64,000 bases of DNA from Adineta vaga (GCA_021613535.1 CP075496.1:5084001-5148000), one strand, 5' to 3'. Numbered from the stretch's first letter, positions 13,446-26,809 are shown. Numbers and translations are program-made. Notes: generated by a model not told the origin, from the letters alone.

Positions 13446-16400
13446 ATGCAACTAGCAACCAGAAATTCAAAATTGTCCTGTTTAAGGACTATAAGGTAAA
13501 CTATTTTTTACTTTCTTATTTTCGTATTCGTTCAACAATAGAGAAAAAAAGAAAAGATAGAAAGCAATATTCGATATGTTTTTTTAATACAAACGGTTAT
13601 GCGAACTTTTTTTTCATTCCAATTGATCTATAATGTCCGTCCATCTGTACATGTATGTCTATATGTATGTATTCTTGTATACATGTGTGTATGAGAAAGA
13701 AGAGAGCTATGTATATGAAAAGACTCTCCATTATTCACTACCAGTTTGCCTTTCCCTCTCCTTCGTTTATAGATCATTCGTAAGAGTTTTTCGTTTCTGT
13801 TCATCTCTTATACGCACACACACACACACACACGTCGTTACATAAATAGAATAAAAGCGACAAAGCATGCGATGTCGACGATGACTGTCGTTGTGTATAT
13901 GTGTATGTGCCTCTGAACATTTTTTTTTCTCATATTTTCTGTTAACAAAAAAAAGCAAAGGTATCTTTCATTTATTCTTTCGTCTATTCTCTATGTTTCT
14001 CACTGCATGATATTGCTACCAACATCAAGAGTGAGTTCTATGTATGTATATTATAACAAAGAACTCGTTTACATATATACTTTTTTTTATATGATGCATC
14101 TATTGAGGTGTATTTTACACACATTTATAGACCGTAAATTGATGAAATCAAAGACGAAGAAGAAATAAAATAAAAAAGAAACAGTTCTACTCTGCTCTTT
14201 TTCCTGATAGTCAACTAGAAACAAAAAAGAGATATTTAACTTATAATGTCTTTTATGAGCGCATAGAAAATCGCTGATATCTGATGTTCTTATATCATTC
14301 TACAGAATACCAAAAGTTAAAAATATACTTTTATACTTGTTACGGTTCTTGTACTGCGAAGTAATATCATACTCATTTGTCCTCGTCATTTCTCCTCCTT
14401 GGCTTTTTGCTAATAGATTATTGAGATCATATAAGAATTCTTTGCCTTATCTATTTTTCCTTTCTTTCTTTCTCTCTCGTTCATCTTACTGTATTATTCT
14501 ACTACTACTATCTTGTACATACATAACGTTCCTAGTTATTCTTCTTTCTTATTCTTCCTCGTTTTTTTTCCATACAATATTCGAGAATTATTAATTATCG
14601 CACTACGATGGCAATCACCAGTAGTGTTAAGGTCATTTTCATTCGACGTTGATATCGATGAGTATTAGAAGATAGGAAAATAAAATAGAAGGACTCTGTC
14701 ATTGATACCAAAAACCTATAGTAAATAACCTGTCGTCATTGTTATCAAATCAAACAAAGAACGACATTTGGAACAAAAAAGAAAATCAGAAAGACTAAGA
14801 AAATACGGTTCAATATATATTTCTTGATATTAATTAATCTCTCGACCAAATGTTTACAAGAATAAACCTTCATAGAATTAATTCAAAATGGTTATATATG
14901 CATATGATAAAGTAAGTAGGTTGATTATTTCTATTTTCTTTGACCACTAGTCAATTTCTTTTCAAAACAATCGAATAGAAAGAGTCAATATCATTGATCA
15001 TATTATTCTAGTTGCATATTCTTCTACATATATCAATACATCAGTTTGTTTATTTACCTAACAGCTATATTATCAATTTCTTTTCTTTTCCAGAAGAAAG
15101 AAGACGAGTAATCGTAATACCCTCTACTACCTTGAAGATACACACATTCTCTTTTTCTCATAAAGTTCAACTAAAGAGAACAATGTTCGAAGAATGATAA
15201 TAGACAAACTAAATATGTGTGTTGTACTGCGTAATCTTACTACTGTCTTGCTTTTACACATGATCTGATAATGTGTACAAACATTCATATACATACACAC
15301 ACATACATACATACATACATACATACGTTGTCGCTCATCAATTTTTTTGAACTCAAACGAGAGAATATGCCAATATGATGCAACTTTTTCTTCCTTTTTT
15401 GTCTTGAACGAAGTGTTTACTTTTCTACTCTCGTTATTGTCAAGAGATTGTAGTACACTATATCGAAGAACATCAATGTTATAGTCATTTAGTCAACCGT
15501 CACATTTCAATAGGAGTTGGTTCAATTTTCAGTTATCTTTGTTTAATTAACAATCGATAGGTGTTGAATACATTTTTTTTTGCGTCGTTTTTATTTTACA
15601 TTTTGATGACACGTGTGTATATACACGTATGTTTTATATCAATCTCAATATCAATTGAAATTGAAGTGAAAAAAAAATGATGATAAGAATTGTTCATTTA
15701 TGAAGAATGTGTTAAGCTAAAAGAAATATGCAAAACTTACGATGATTCATTGATTATCGACATGTATAGTCGATTTAAACGGATATCTGTTTTATTCTCG
15801 AATACATCTATTTTTCTATATATACATATTAATGTAATGAGTGACAAGTTTGACAAGCGATTGGCCAATGCTAAATAGAATGAGTAGGCAATCGGCCTTA
15901 TTTTCTTCTTATTGATCAATGGAAATGATCAGAAATTTGATAAGCTCGAGGACATCAATAAGAATATATGTGAATAGATATTGATGTACATATGGATGAG
16001 ATAGATCAACTAGATTGCATCATAACTATCGTTATATATAGTTTTTCATTTGCTTCAGTTGATATATCTATATCTATGTACATATATACAGTACAATCTT
16101 GTTTTCTATAATAATTAGATAAAAACGATTAATTTTTCTATTTTCTTTTTTTTAATATTTAGGCTAAATTATGCTTCCATTTTCTTGGTACTCATCCTAA
16201 CCATTTTCATCAAGACAAGCAATGCACAACCACGAGTATGTATACATATATTTAAGTTACGTTCATATTCACGTGGACTTTTCTGATGATGCAATCAATC
16301 GATGGAACTACTAGTAGCGATAATAAACAGGCAACTACTGTGAATAAACAGTTCAAGCGTATTTTCTATCTCCATGAGTCAGTAAAAAATGGCGCGTTGT

Positions 16401-19400
16401 GTATATATGTTTGAGTCAATTGAACGGTGATGGTGGTGATTGAGTGACTTGCCTCGTCATTATCGATACTAATTATTTTGTCATTCTCTATTATTGAAGA
16501 GAACGAGAACAGTAGGAGAGCAAATGCCGTATTATGATGAACAGAAAAGAGAAGAAAATGATGCTCGAAGGCATATGTATATATGTATGATATAATAAAC
16601 AGTTTACGGGTAAATTAAAGAAAAAGGAATAAGCTCAATGAATAGATATATATACACAAATCTGATGATTGTTGTTTTTCTTTATCTTCTCTAGTACAAC
16701 GATTCCAATACGGTCACACCACCACCAGGCTATGGCTTTGCACCCGGCTATGGTTCATCCCAATATCAACCACGAAATGTCAAAACCAGCGGTGATTGCA
16801 ATAATTGTAATCAACCATGTTTCTGTATAGCACAAAAAGGAGATCAGGTAGAGATTTAGAAAATAGATAATAATAAATCATTTTTATATACTCTCTAATG
16901 AATTTAATTAGGGTCCAGCTGGTCCTATGGGTCCTGCAGGTGCTCGAGGATCTGATGGTGTACCGGGTCCTGAAGGTAATGCTTTTTAATATAGAGAAAA
17001 AAATAGATTTTTGTTAATAAAATCGTTTCTTTTAGGACCTGAGGGTATGAAAGGAGAAAAAGGTGATCGAGGTCTACCTGGTCTACCTGGTCAAAAAGGT
17101 GACAGAGTGAGTATAGGATTGAAATAATAGTATTCATTTTCTTAAATATTACTTTTAATTATTTTAAATTATCTAGGGCCGATCCGGTGAACCAGGAATG
17201 CCAGGTACGAATAAATTTTGTATTTAATTTTTAATTTCTACTCATATTGCTTTTATTTAGGCCATCCCGGTTTACCCGGTCTTCCAGGTCCACGAGTAAG
17301 TGATTTATCATTTTTAAACAGATTTTTTTTCTAATATAGCATTTTGTTTCGTCTTTGTAGGGTCCAGAAGGTAAATGATCAGTGTGAAAACTGAGAAAAA
17401 AAGACAAATTGAATCATCTATCTTTTTCAGGTTTACCTGGTCGTGATGGCTGTAACGGAACAAAAGTAAGTGATTATATCTTGGAAGAAAATGGCAGGTT
17501 TTAATTATGATATTTTATTTAGGGAGAATCTGGCCGATCAGGATTTAATGGACAGGTAATGTTGATAAATTGCTTTGAATTTGACATAATCATTTTTGAT
17601 TATTTATTTTAGCCCGGTCGTCCCGGTGAACCTGGTACGTAGAGTTACACCGATGGCCATAGTACTCTTTTTTTTATACTACACTTTTTTATCTTTCGAT
17701 TCTAGGCCTACCGGGACAAAGAGGACCAAAGGGTAAAGAATAAATATTTTCAAGAAGAACATTTTCTGAATGATTTTTTTCTATTTATTTATTTATTTAT
17801 TAGGTGAACCTGCACAAGCTTTGCCTGGATTTAAAGGAGAAATTGTAGGTTTTCTTTTGAAAGATATAAGTATTATTATGAAATTTGATATCTTATTCAT
17901 AGGGAGAAATGGGACCGCCTGGTCTTCCCGGTGCTGCTGTAAGTATTCATGAAATTTTTTATATTTCTAAATAGATGAATTTTTCTTTTTTATTTAGGGT
18001 CCTCCAGGAAATTCTGGTATTCCTGGCAATCCAGGCACAGTTGGTTTTCCCGGACGTGAAGTAAATATGAAAATATTCATGGATACTTATTAGACAATAT
18101 TTGATTTATTTTAGGGTACAAAAGGTGATCGAGGTGAAGCAGGTCGTCCAGGTATAGAAAATTTCTCATTGACTTAAGTATATAATTTGGAAAATCTTAT
18201 TAGGAAATGCTGGAGTTGGTCTTAGTGGTGAAAAGGGTCAAAAAGGAGAACCAGTTAGTATAATTTATTATAATTATTGTATGCAATTACAATATTTATC
18301 TTTAGGGATCATCTGCACCATATACATCACCATCGATTGCAGAAATTCAAGGAAATTACAGTTATGTTCCATTATCAATTCCTGGCGCACCGGGTCAAAA
18401 GGTATAATTACGAATGAAAAAAAAACTTTTATTTCAAATCGAATTCCTTTTTTTTCCTTTGTGTAGGGTGCAATGGGATCTAAAGGAGAACCCGGAGAGA
18501 TTGGTTATCCAGGTGCACCTGGTTCAGCAGGACCACCTGGCTTGACCGGTGAAAAAGGTGTACCAGGCCCTGTTGGTCCTCGTGTAAGTAGTTATTTATT
18601 GAATTTATCATTTTATTGTTGACTTTATTTATCAAAAGGGTCCAACTGGAATGCCTGGCCAAGCTGGTTTTCCTGGACAAGCAGGGTAATAAAATTTAAA
18701 TTTTATGTGAGATTGAATTTTGATTATTACTTCATTTTAGTGATCGAGGCAGCCCTGGTTATCCTGGTCAATCAGTATGTGTTTTTTAAATAAATTATTC
18801 GATAGATTATTAAACGTGCTTCTGTCTGAATTTCTAGGGTAGTCCAGGAAGACCTGGTCAAAATGGATTGGCAGGAGAAAAAGGTAAAACTTCTCGTTTT
18901 TTTTCTTGCTTCAGATTAATATTTAAACATGCATCATTTCTTTGCTAGGTGATCGTGGTTTTCCTGGTATGCCTGGCATGTGTTTACCTGTAAGTACAAT
19001 TAAGAGAAAAAGAATTTGAGTTAAATTGTATTATTTATCATTTGTAGGATCAACAGGGTGATGCCTCACCGGGACAACCTGGACCAACTGTAAGTTCTCA
19101 CTTCATATAGATGTATAGATCATAGTATGATTTTTTTCTTTGATAGGGAACTAAAGGAGAACGCGGTAAATAATCGAAAAAAACAAAAAACATTTTATAA
19201 ATAATGGTAAATTAACATATATTTTAGGTCCACCTGGAGCACCTGGGTATCCTGGACCATCCGTAAGTCTATCAATATAAGATTAAAAAGTTATTGATCG
19301 ATTCTATTTGATTAATAGGGTCTACCTGGAACTCAAGGATCAAAAGGTGATCGTGGTTTCGATGGATTACCTGGTAGCCCTGGTCAACGTAAGCATTTCG

Positions 19401-22400
19401 TAATAAAAATATAATCAGATTTATCTTTCTTTGTTTTCAATATAGCTGGACGTGATGGCATAAAAGGAGATAAAGGAGATAGTGGACGACATGGTAGGAA
19501 TATTAGTTTTTAACAAAGCAGACAAACTGAAATATATGTAATCTATTTTAGGTGATCCTGGACCATCTGGATTTCCTGGCCCTCAGGGTTGGTTGAAAAA
19601 TAAATAAGCCAAGTATCGAACAATTATACGATCTATCAATTCATTTTAGGTTATCGTGGAGGAAAAGGTGAACCAGGTCCAAAAGGTACGTTTCATGATA
19701 TTAATAGTATTCTTTGGATAAATAAATGTTATATTATTAATTTAGGTGAACCTGGTCGTTCAATTTCAGGTCCACCTGGCATTGATGGTTATCCAGGTTC
19801 ATCTGGTCTTCCAGGAGCCAAAGGTATATCGATGAATAGAAATGTAAAATAAATACTTATAAAATTGATTCTTATAGGCGAACGTGGTTTTCGTGGTCTT
19901 CCTGGTCTACCTGGTAACTCAACTGCAAATGCTGGTTTACCTGGTCCACAAGGACGTACGTGATGTTTTTGGTAGTATATATTGAATAATATTTTATGTT
20001 TGTTTTTTAGCGGTTGGCCCACCCGGCAGTTCTGGCGCACCAGGATTTCAAGGTATCGCTGGTATGAAAGGAGACAAAGGCGATCGAGGTGAGAAGAAAT
20101 TATAACAAGCTTACAAATTATATTTTTTTTTTAAATACTGTTTTTAGGTCTTGATGGAGTATGTGGTGCTCGTGATGGTTTGAAAGGCAGTAAAGGTGAA
20201 CCCGGACATCCAGGAGAATCAGGTACACCTGGTCAACGTGGTTCATCAGGAGAAAAAGGTGATCGCGGTGATAATGGTCCACAAGGTTATCCTGGTAATG
20301 TGGGTCAAGCTGGTGCACCTGTAAGATAGAAAAAAAATATGTGAAATTCTCCTTTTTATGAAACTTATTTTTTTCTTCCGTAAATAGGGTCGAAATGGTA
20401 ATGATGGTATTCCAGGTGACAAAGGAGGAAAAGTATGAGTGATAGAAAATAATTTGTCTTGATAGAAAAACAAAGAAAGTGATTTATAGGGAGAACCAGC
20501 TCGTGTTTCAACAGTACAAGGAATGTCTGGAGAGAAAGGAACACCAGGTTAGACTTTGATGTCGTTTTAAAATGTATACAATCAATAAAATTTTCTCGTT
20601 CGACAGGTCTTCCCGGTTTGAAAGGTGATCGTGGAGACAAAGGTATATAATAATTTAATTATACGAGATTTATATTTATTCCTCTCTTCCTCAATCTTTA
20701 GGCGCATCAGGTTATAGTGGTCGTGATGGTCAACCAGGTGCAATGGGACCAGCTGGCGCAAAGGTAAATTAAACATTTCATTAATTTGTAACAAGAAATG
20801 TATTGCTTTTGCTTTCTCATTTTTTTTATAGGGTGATGCTGGTTATCCTGGTCAACCAGGCCCACCAGGTAGTCCAGGTCCAATGGGTGATATTGGTCCA
20901 CCAGGTGCTACATTACCAGGTGAACGAGGTGAAAAGGGTATTCCAGGTCCAGTTGGTGAGTACATGTCATGTTAATCTATTCAGGTTTTAAATGATCTAT
21001 TTATTATATAGGTATTCCTGGTCCACAAGGTCTTACAGGTCCAAAAGGAGAACCTGGTACATGAACAAATCAGTTTTAATAATTCAGAAGTATACAAAGT
21101 TTTATTTCTTCTTGAATAGGTCGACCTGCACCTCAAGGAATTACATCAATACCTGGTACACCAGGAGAAAAAGGTGATCGCGGCTTATCAGGTACACCAG
21201 GATCACCAGGACTTCAGGTAAAGTTATCATCAACAAAGGAACGAATATTATAAATAAAATTTCTTTTCAGGGTCCAAATGGTTTGCCAGGATTACCAGGT
21301 TCACCAGGACTTAAAGGTGAAGCAGGTCTACCAGGTCTTCCAGGTCTTCCCGGACCAAAAGGCATTACAGGTATGTTATAGTCAAATTACTTTATTTTAA
21401 ACAATTCATATCATATATCGAATTGTTTTTCCTTAGGTTATCGTGGAGAACCAGGTTTGTTTTTTCTTTCAATTTTAACAGAGAAGAATAATAATTCTGA
21501 TTTTGTACAGGTCTACCCGGTCGTGATGGATCACCAGGTCTTCCAGGCTCAAAAGGATTAGGTGAATATTTTTAATCTCTACTTCTGATTGTTTTGATTT
21601 ACTATTTTCAATCGTTTTCTTTCTTCAGATGGAGCACCAGGTTTACCAGGACGACTAGGTTTGTTTCTTTTTGTTATCAATTAAACAGGATAGATATCGA
21701 CTTGTAATTTTCGTACAGGAGAAAAAGGTGAATCAGGCCTTCCAGGTCCAGGTTTTCCAGGTAAGAATAATATTCTACTGATATCAGAACCAGTCATGCA
21801 ATGATTGTTTACTCTAGGCGTTCCTGGTCCCGTTGGTCCTTCTGGTGATCGCGGTTTTCCAGGACCACCTGGTCTACCTGGTGAAAGTGGTTTACCAGGC
21901 TTGAAAGGTATGTGAACAAATGAATAATGACATTTTAACGATTGCTTTATCGATTTGAAGGAGATTCTGGCTTACCGGGTATCAACGGACTTCCAGGACC
22001 TCTTGGTTTGAAAGGGTATAGAAATAAAATCTATTAATTAAGTTGTATATTTATATCTCGATTTATAGTGAACGTGGTGAACCTGGTCTAGGCGGACAAA
22101 AAGGTGATCAAGGTAAGAGACATGAAAACATATTAATTCAATTAATTGTCTCATAATTCGACGTTTCATTTGTCTAGGTCCACCTGGTTCACCGGGTATT
22201 GATGGTGAGTCTTCATTACCTTAACTTATGATTTCTTGAATTATTCATTGTTTCTCTTTTCTGTTTTTAGGTATCCCAGGTATATATTCTGGCATAATTT
22301 TTTTATTAGAAACTTAAATGATATCTATCATTTTTTTTCAAGGCCTTCCGGGAGCAATGGGATCACCTGGTGCTCCAGGTTTTCCTGGAGAAAAAGGCAA

Positions 22401-25400
22401 TTCCGGTTTACCGTAAGACTTTTATAACTAGTAGTACAATTGTTTCTATATGAAATTTTCTAGTGGACAAAGCGGTCAACCAGGCTTACCAGGTTTCCCC
22501 GGTATGAAAGGTGAACGCGGCTTGAACGGAGGTCCAGGATTAAATGGAGCCTCAGGTTTACCAGGTGAAAAAGGTGTTCCAGGTTTTCCAGGACAATCAG
22601 GACCCAATGGATTACCAGGTCTTCCGGTATGTTAAACCTATTATTCGCTAATTTAGAATAAACTATTGTTTTTCTTTTTCAGGGCACTTCTGGACCGAAA
22701 GGAGATCGAGGTATGTGGATAAAATATGTTTACCATAACAATATATGAGATGATTTTCTTTATTAAGGTTTACCCGGTTTACCAGGTCAAGCATGTACCT
22801 CATGTATACCAGGTCAACGTGGAGATCGTGGTCTACCAGGTATCGCTGGTGTACCAGGTCAAAAAGGAGAACCAGTAAATGAAATATATTCATTAAATGA
22901 TATTTGATTCTAGTGTAAATTATGATTTAGGGTTCTGCTGCTGCCCGTGGACCATCAGGTGAACGGTAAGAAACGAACGTAAAATTCTTTTCTTTTCTAT
23001 GAAAATATTTTCTCAATTCCTAGTGGACCACCAGGTCTTCCAGGCGCACCAGGTCTTCCAGGAGTTCCAGGCAAAGATGGATTACCAGGTCTTCCGGGTG
23101 TTAAAGGTGAACGTTCTATCGGTCAAACAGGTAAATCAATAAGTTAAATTTGTTTCGAACTATAATCCTAGTTACTATCATTTGATATAGGTATCAAAGG
23201 AGCTATTGGTGAACCAGGGTTACCAGGCCCATCAGGCTTGCCAGGAGTACCTGGTGAACGTGGATTACCGGGAGGCAATGGTAAGATATTCGATATATCT
23301 CTATGATTGAATAACTCGTTCTTCTATTCTAGGACTTCCGGGTGTTCCGGGTGAACGAGTAAATAAATATAGTTTATTTATTAGAACTAATTTCTCATTA
23401 TCTATCTATTCTTTTTCTAGGGTTTGCCAGGATCTAGCGGATTACCAGGCGCTCCTGGACTTCCTGGTAGTATTGGACAGAAAGGTATTTGTTTGCTATA
23501 CTTTATAAATAATAGGATGCTAATGAGTATATGCTTTCATTAGGTGATACTGGATATAATGGATTACCGGGACCAAAAGGTGAATCAGGTCCACCAGGTA
23601 AGAATCGAAACGTCTATCTTTAATTGTAATGAAAATAATCTATTATTTTCAATTAGGTTTGAGTGGCGCACCAGGTATCAATGGTCTTCCTGGAGTAAAA
23701 GGTGACGCAGGTCTACCAGGTCGAGATGGTGGTGCTGGTTTACCTGGTCTTAAAGGTGACCGTGGTCTCAATGGATATCCGGGTATATTTGTTTTTCTAT
23801 GTACTAAACTGTTTGATACAATATCATTTCTTATATAATAGGTGTATCAGGTGCTAAAGGTACTGCAGGTGTACCAGGTATATAACATTTTTTACATTTT
23901 GTTTTTTCATATCTATGTACATTGTAAATATTCTTTTCGATAGGTCTCCCAGGTCCAATTGGTCCACCTGGCCCAGCAGGTTTACCCGGTTCGAGTGGCC
24001 TTCCAGGACACAAGGGTTTGTATTTGCTTTTCAAGGAAATTAATGCAGTTATTTTGACTATATTCAACAGGAGAGGCAGGTTTACCAGGAACTCCAGGCT
24101 CAAACGGTAAAGTAAAATATAAAATGAATAAATAGATTACACATATTTGTATATTTTCGCAGGTCCACCAGGATTGAATGGACCATCTGGTCTTCCAGGA
24201 GATGCTGGTATGTACTTCGTTTTTTCTAGTAACGAAAAGATATATGTTTACTGAATAAATATTTTATTATAGGCTTACCAGGCTTACCGGGTCAAAAAGG
24301 TGAACCAGGTAAATAGATATAAACTAGATTTTATAGAAATGTATAATGAAATTTTATTATATTTAGGTTATGCTTCAGCTGGACATAAAGGTGAACCTGG
24401 TCTAAGTGGTCGTGATGGTAAGATAGCGAATATAATTTAAATATGGCAATAATCTTTTAACCCTTTAACGTGGAATAGGTCTCCCAGGTCCTCCAGGAGA
24501 GAAAGGGTAAATTAAAAACAAACAATGAATTTTAAAATATAAACTAGACATCAATGTTCTTATTTATAGAAATCAAGGTTTTCCTGGTTCATCTGGTAAT
24601 CCTGGTCGAGATTGTGATGTACCAGTCGCTGGACAAGTATATCCATCAAAAGAAATCAAAATCATACGATGTAATTTCTTCTTCTTTATTTAGAAAGGTG
24701 ATGCTGGTCTTCCAGGCCTTCCAGGTCCCCCAGGTTTACAAGGTAGATAATCTTGTAGTTTTTCTTTCAATTTGATTCATTTTATTTTCGATTGACAGGT
24801 GCTCCTGGTTTAATGGGTAAAGATGGTTAGTATTAAATCTGTTTTGACAATAAATACAATGTTGTGCTTAATTAAAGGTCTTCCGGGTGCTGCTGGCTTA
24901 CCAGGTATGCCAGGTATGAAAGGCCGTGATGGACTTCCAGGTTCAAATGGACTACCAGGTTTACCAGGTATGTAGTGCAGAAAAACAATGATATTATGAA
25001 CACTATCCATTTTTTTCATAGGTGAACGTGGTTTTGTCGGAATGCCAGGTATGTTTTTGTGAATATTTGATTTTGTTTAAATATATTTTATGATGTAACT
25101 ATGATGTGTACAGGTCAACCAGGCTTATCAGGAGAAAAGGGTAATTGATTCATTTGAAAATATATAGTTCATCTCTCGGATGATTTTCTGTTGCAGGAAA
25201 CAGTGGCCTACCTGGCAATCCAGGTATTTCTGAATAAAACCTTTTTTTTCTCAATACTCAATTCTGTTCATTTTTAGGATTTGCCGGACAAAAAGGAGAC
25301 CGTGGTATGGATGGTCTTCCTGGCACTCCTGGATTATCTGGTAGATATTTTATTCAAAAAATGCATCAGTTCAATCATATTTTTATGATATATAGGTCTA

Positions 25401-26809
25401 CCCGGTCCCAAAGGAGATTGTATTCAACCACAACCAATAGTTAGTCGTCCAGGTGTTAAAGGAGAACCTGGTCCACCAGGATTATCAGGTGATATAATTC
25501 ATTTTGTCCATAGTTTTTACATCGATTTTTGTGCTGTTTCTTACTTTAAGGTTTGCCTGGTCTTCAAGGATCACCCGGTATGTTTATAAGTTATAGTATT
25601 TCCAAATAACTATGAAAGTCTATTCATAGGTCAACCTGGTCCACGAGGAGAAAATGGTCCACCAGGTCAACCTGGCCAACCAGGCCTACCAGGTTATGTA
25701 GGACCTAAAGGTGAACGTGTAAGTAGATGAACAAAACAATAAATAAATTTCATGTTCATTATCTCATCGATTATTTAGGGTACACCAGGTATTCCAGGTG
25801 TAGCTGGTATTGCTGGTCCACCAGGTAATGAACTTTTCAATCATGAATAATTAATCTTATTTCTACGTATTTTGTTGCTTGATTCTAGGTTCCGGCGGTC
25901 CACCTGGTCCAGCAGGTCCTGGTCTTCAACGAACTGGTTTTATGGTTGTACGTCATTCACAATCAGCTCAAGTTCCAGAATGTCCATCAGGCATGTAAAA
26001 CTATGGGATGGTTACAGTTTACTGATGATGCAAGGCAATGATCATGGCTATCATCAAGATCTTGGTATGTATTGTTTTTCTTTTATCTAGTTTTTGAAAT
26101 GGAAAAACGAACCGCACTCTTATCCTACCTATTTTAGGCTCGGCTGGTTCATGTCTTCAGAAATTTTCTGCATTACCATATTTACGTTGTGATCATACTA
26201 ATGTATGTTATTATGGTCAAACAAATGACTTAACATACTATCTATCAACAACAGAACCAATGCCAATGATGCCAGTTCAACGTGAACAAATCCGACCTTA
26301 TATTTCACGTTGTGCTGTGTGTGAAGCACCTGCCAATGTTATGTCATTCCACAGTTTATCGATGACACCGCCACCTTGTCCAAATGGATGGAATATCCTT
26401 TGGCAAGGTTATAGTTTTGTCATGGTATGTAACTAATCATATTATATAGAATTAGATTAATATATGTATTTGTCATATGTTTTAGCATCTTGGTCGTGGT
26501 GCTCAAGGTGGTGGACAATCATTATCAAGTCCTGGTTCATGTCTAGAAGATTTTCGTGCAACACCATTTATTGAATGTTCAGGAACGGATGGTAATTGTA
26601 TGTATTATGCAAATAAATTCAGTTATTGGATGACAGTTATTGATCAAAATAATCAATTTGAAGTTCCACGTCAAGAAACATTAAAATCGGGCAATCATAG
26701 AAACAAGATTAGTCGTTGTACAGTTTGCTTGAAAACACAACAAAGTAGTGGACAAGGCGGATATCAAAATGGAAATTATTATGTTGGACAAACTTTGAAG
26801 AAACATTAA
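13446..26809 (+). CDS. COL4A2: Type IV collagen, alpha2-like chain, with an apparent NC1 frameshift
   Basis: Partner chain of the minus-strand collagen. Exon 1 (13446-13495) codes a 17-residue n-region. After a 2.7-kb intron, exon 2 (16163-16235) completes the signal peptide (hydrophobic [12 protein letters not shown], cleavage near TSNA-QPR). The split codon AG/G joins in frame, which supports this start. Exon 3 (16695-16847) holds the 7S cysteines ([10 protein letters not shown]). About 80 short exons of interrupted Gly-X-Y follow, including GCNGTKG near 17451 and a CTSC pair near 22796. NC1 lies in 25890-26063, 26138-26425 and 26485-26809. KLWDGYSLL and [17 protein letters not shown] mark it as alpha2-like, and the STTEPM methionines and ETLKSG lysine are kept. 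Reading frame breaks at 25993-25998: upstream sequence runs into TAA, while the conserved NC1 continues one base out of frame. About 24 residues follow the last cysteine. Confidence 0.9.
13815..13832 (+). repeat. (CA)n microsatellite
   Basis: Uninterrupted CA dinucleotide run inside the first intron of the alpha2-like collagen. Confidence 0.9.
15301..15326 (+). repeat. (ACAT)n microsatellite
   Basis: About six ACAT units in the collagen first intron, preceded by a short CA-rich run. Confidence 0.9.
16236..16694 (+). other. Second intron of the alpha2-like collagen (459 nt)
   Basis: GTATGT donor and TCTAG acceptor. It separates the signal-peptide exon from the 7S exon. Nothing recognisable lies inside. 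Confidence 0.7.
17361..17370 (+). other. 10-nt microexon of the alpha2-like collagen
   Basis: TTTGTAG precedes and GTAAAT follows GGTCCAGAAG. Together with the next exon it reads Gly-Pro-Glu-Gly-Leu-Pro, so frame and triplet register are preserved. Confidence 0.75.
22271..22279 (+). other. 9-nt microexon of the alpha2-like collagen
   Basis: TTTTTAG precedes and GTATAT follows GTATCCCAG. The upstream exon ends with a lone G of a Gly codon and the downstream exon starts GCCTTCCG. The join reads Gly-Ile-Pro-Gly-Leu-Pro. Because it is nine bases, skipping would remove exactly one triplet and keep the frame. Confidence 0.7.
25993..25998 (+). other. Frameshift site in the NC1 domain of the alpha2-like collagen
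   Basis: The frame of the helical domain runs through VPECPSGM and then hits TAA at 25996-25998. The next conserved NC1 block, KLWDGYSLL, is read in another frame from 25998. Vertebrate alpha2 chains carry exactly one residue between the GM and the KLW. Here only two bases (TA) stand in its place, so one base is missing. Sequence after this point is conserved to the normal end, which favours a base-calling error or a very recent mutation over an old pseudogene. Confidence 0.75.

Larger units (their letters stand above)
13496..16162 (+). other. 2.7-kb first intron of the alpha2-like collagen
   Basis: GTAAAC donor at 13496 and TTTAG acceptor at 16162. The flanking exons join in frame inside the signal peptide. 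The intron is far larger than the others in this gene (mostly 50-70 nt) and contains CA and ACAT microsatellites. I find no convincing gene in it. It is a candidate home for collagen enhancers, by position only. Confidence 0.7.

Noticed and set aside
25995-26017. A 23-nt intron (GTAAAA...TTACAG) that would bypass the NC1 stop codon
   Set aside because: It is shorter than any known working intron of this size class here and would delete the conserved KLWDGYS block, so a frameshift is more likely.
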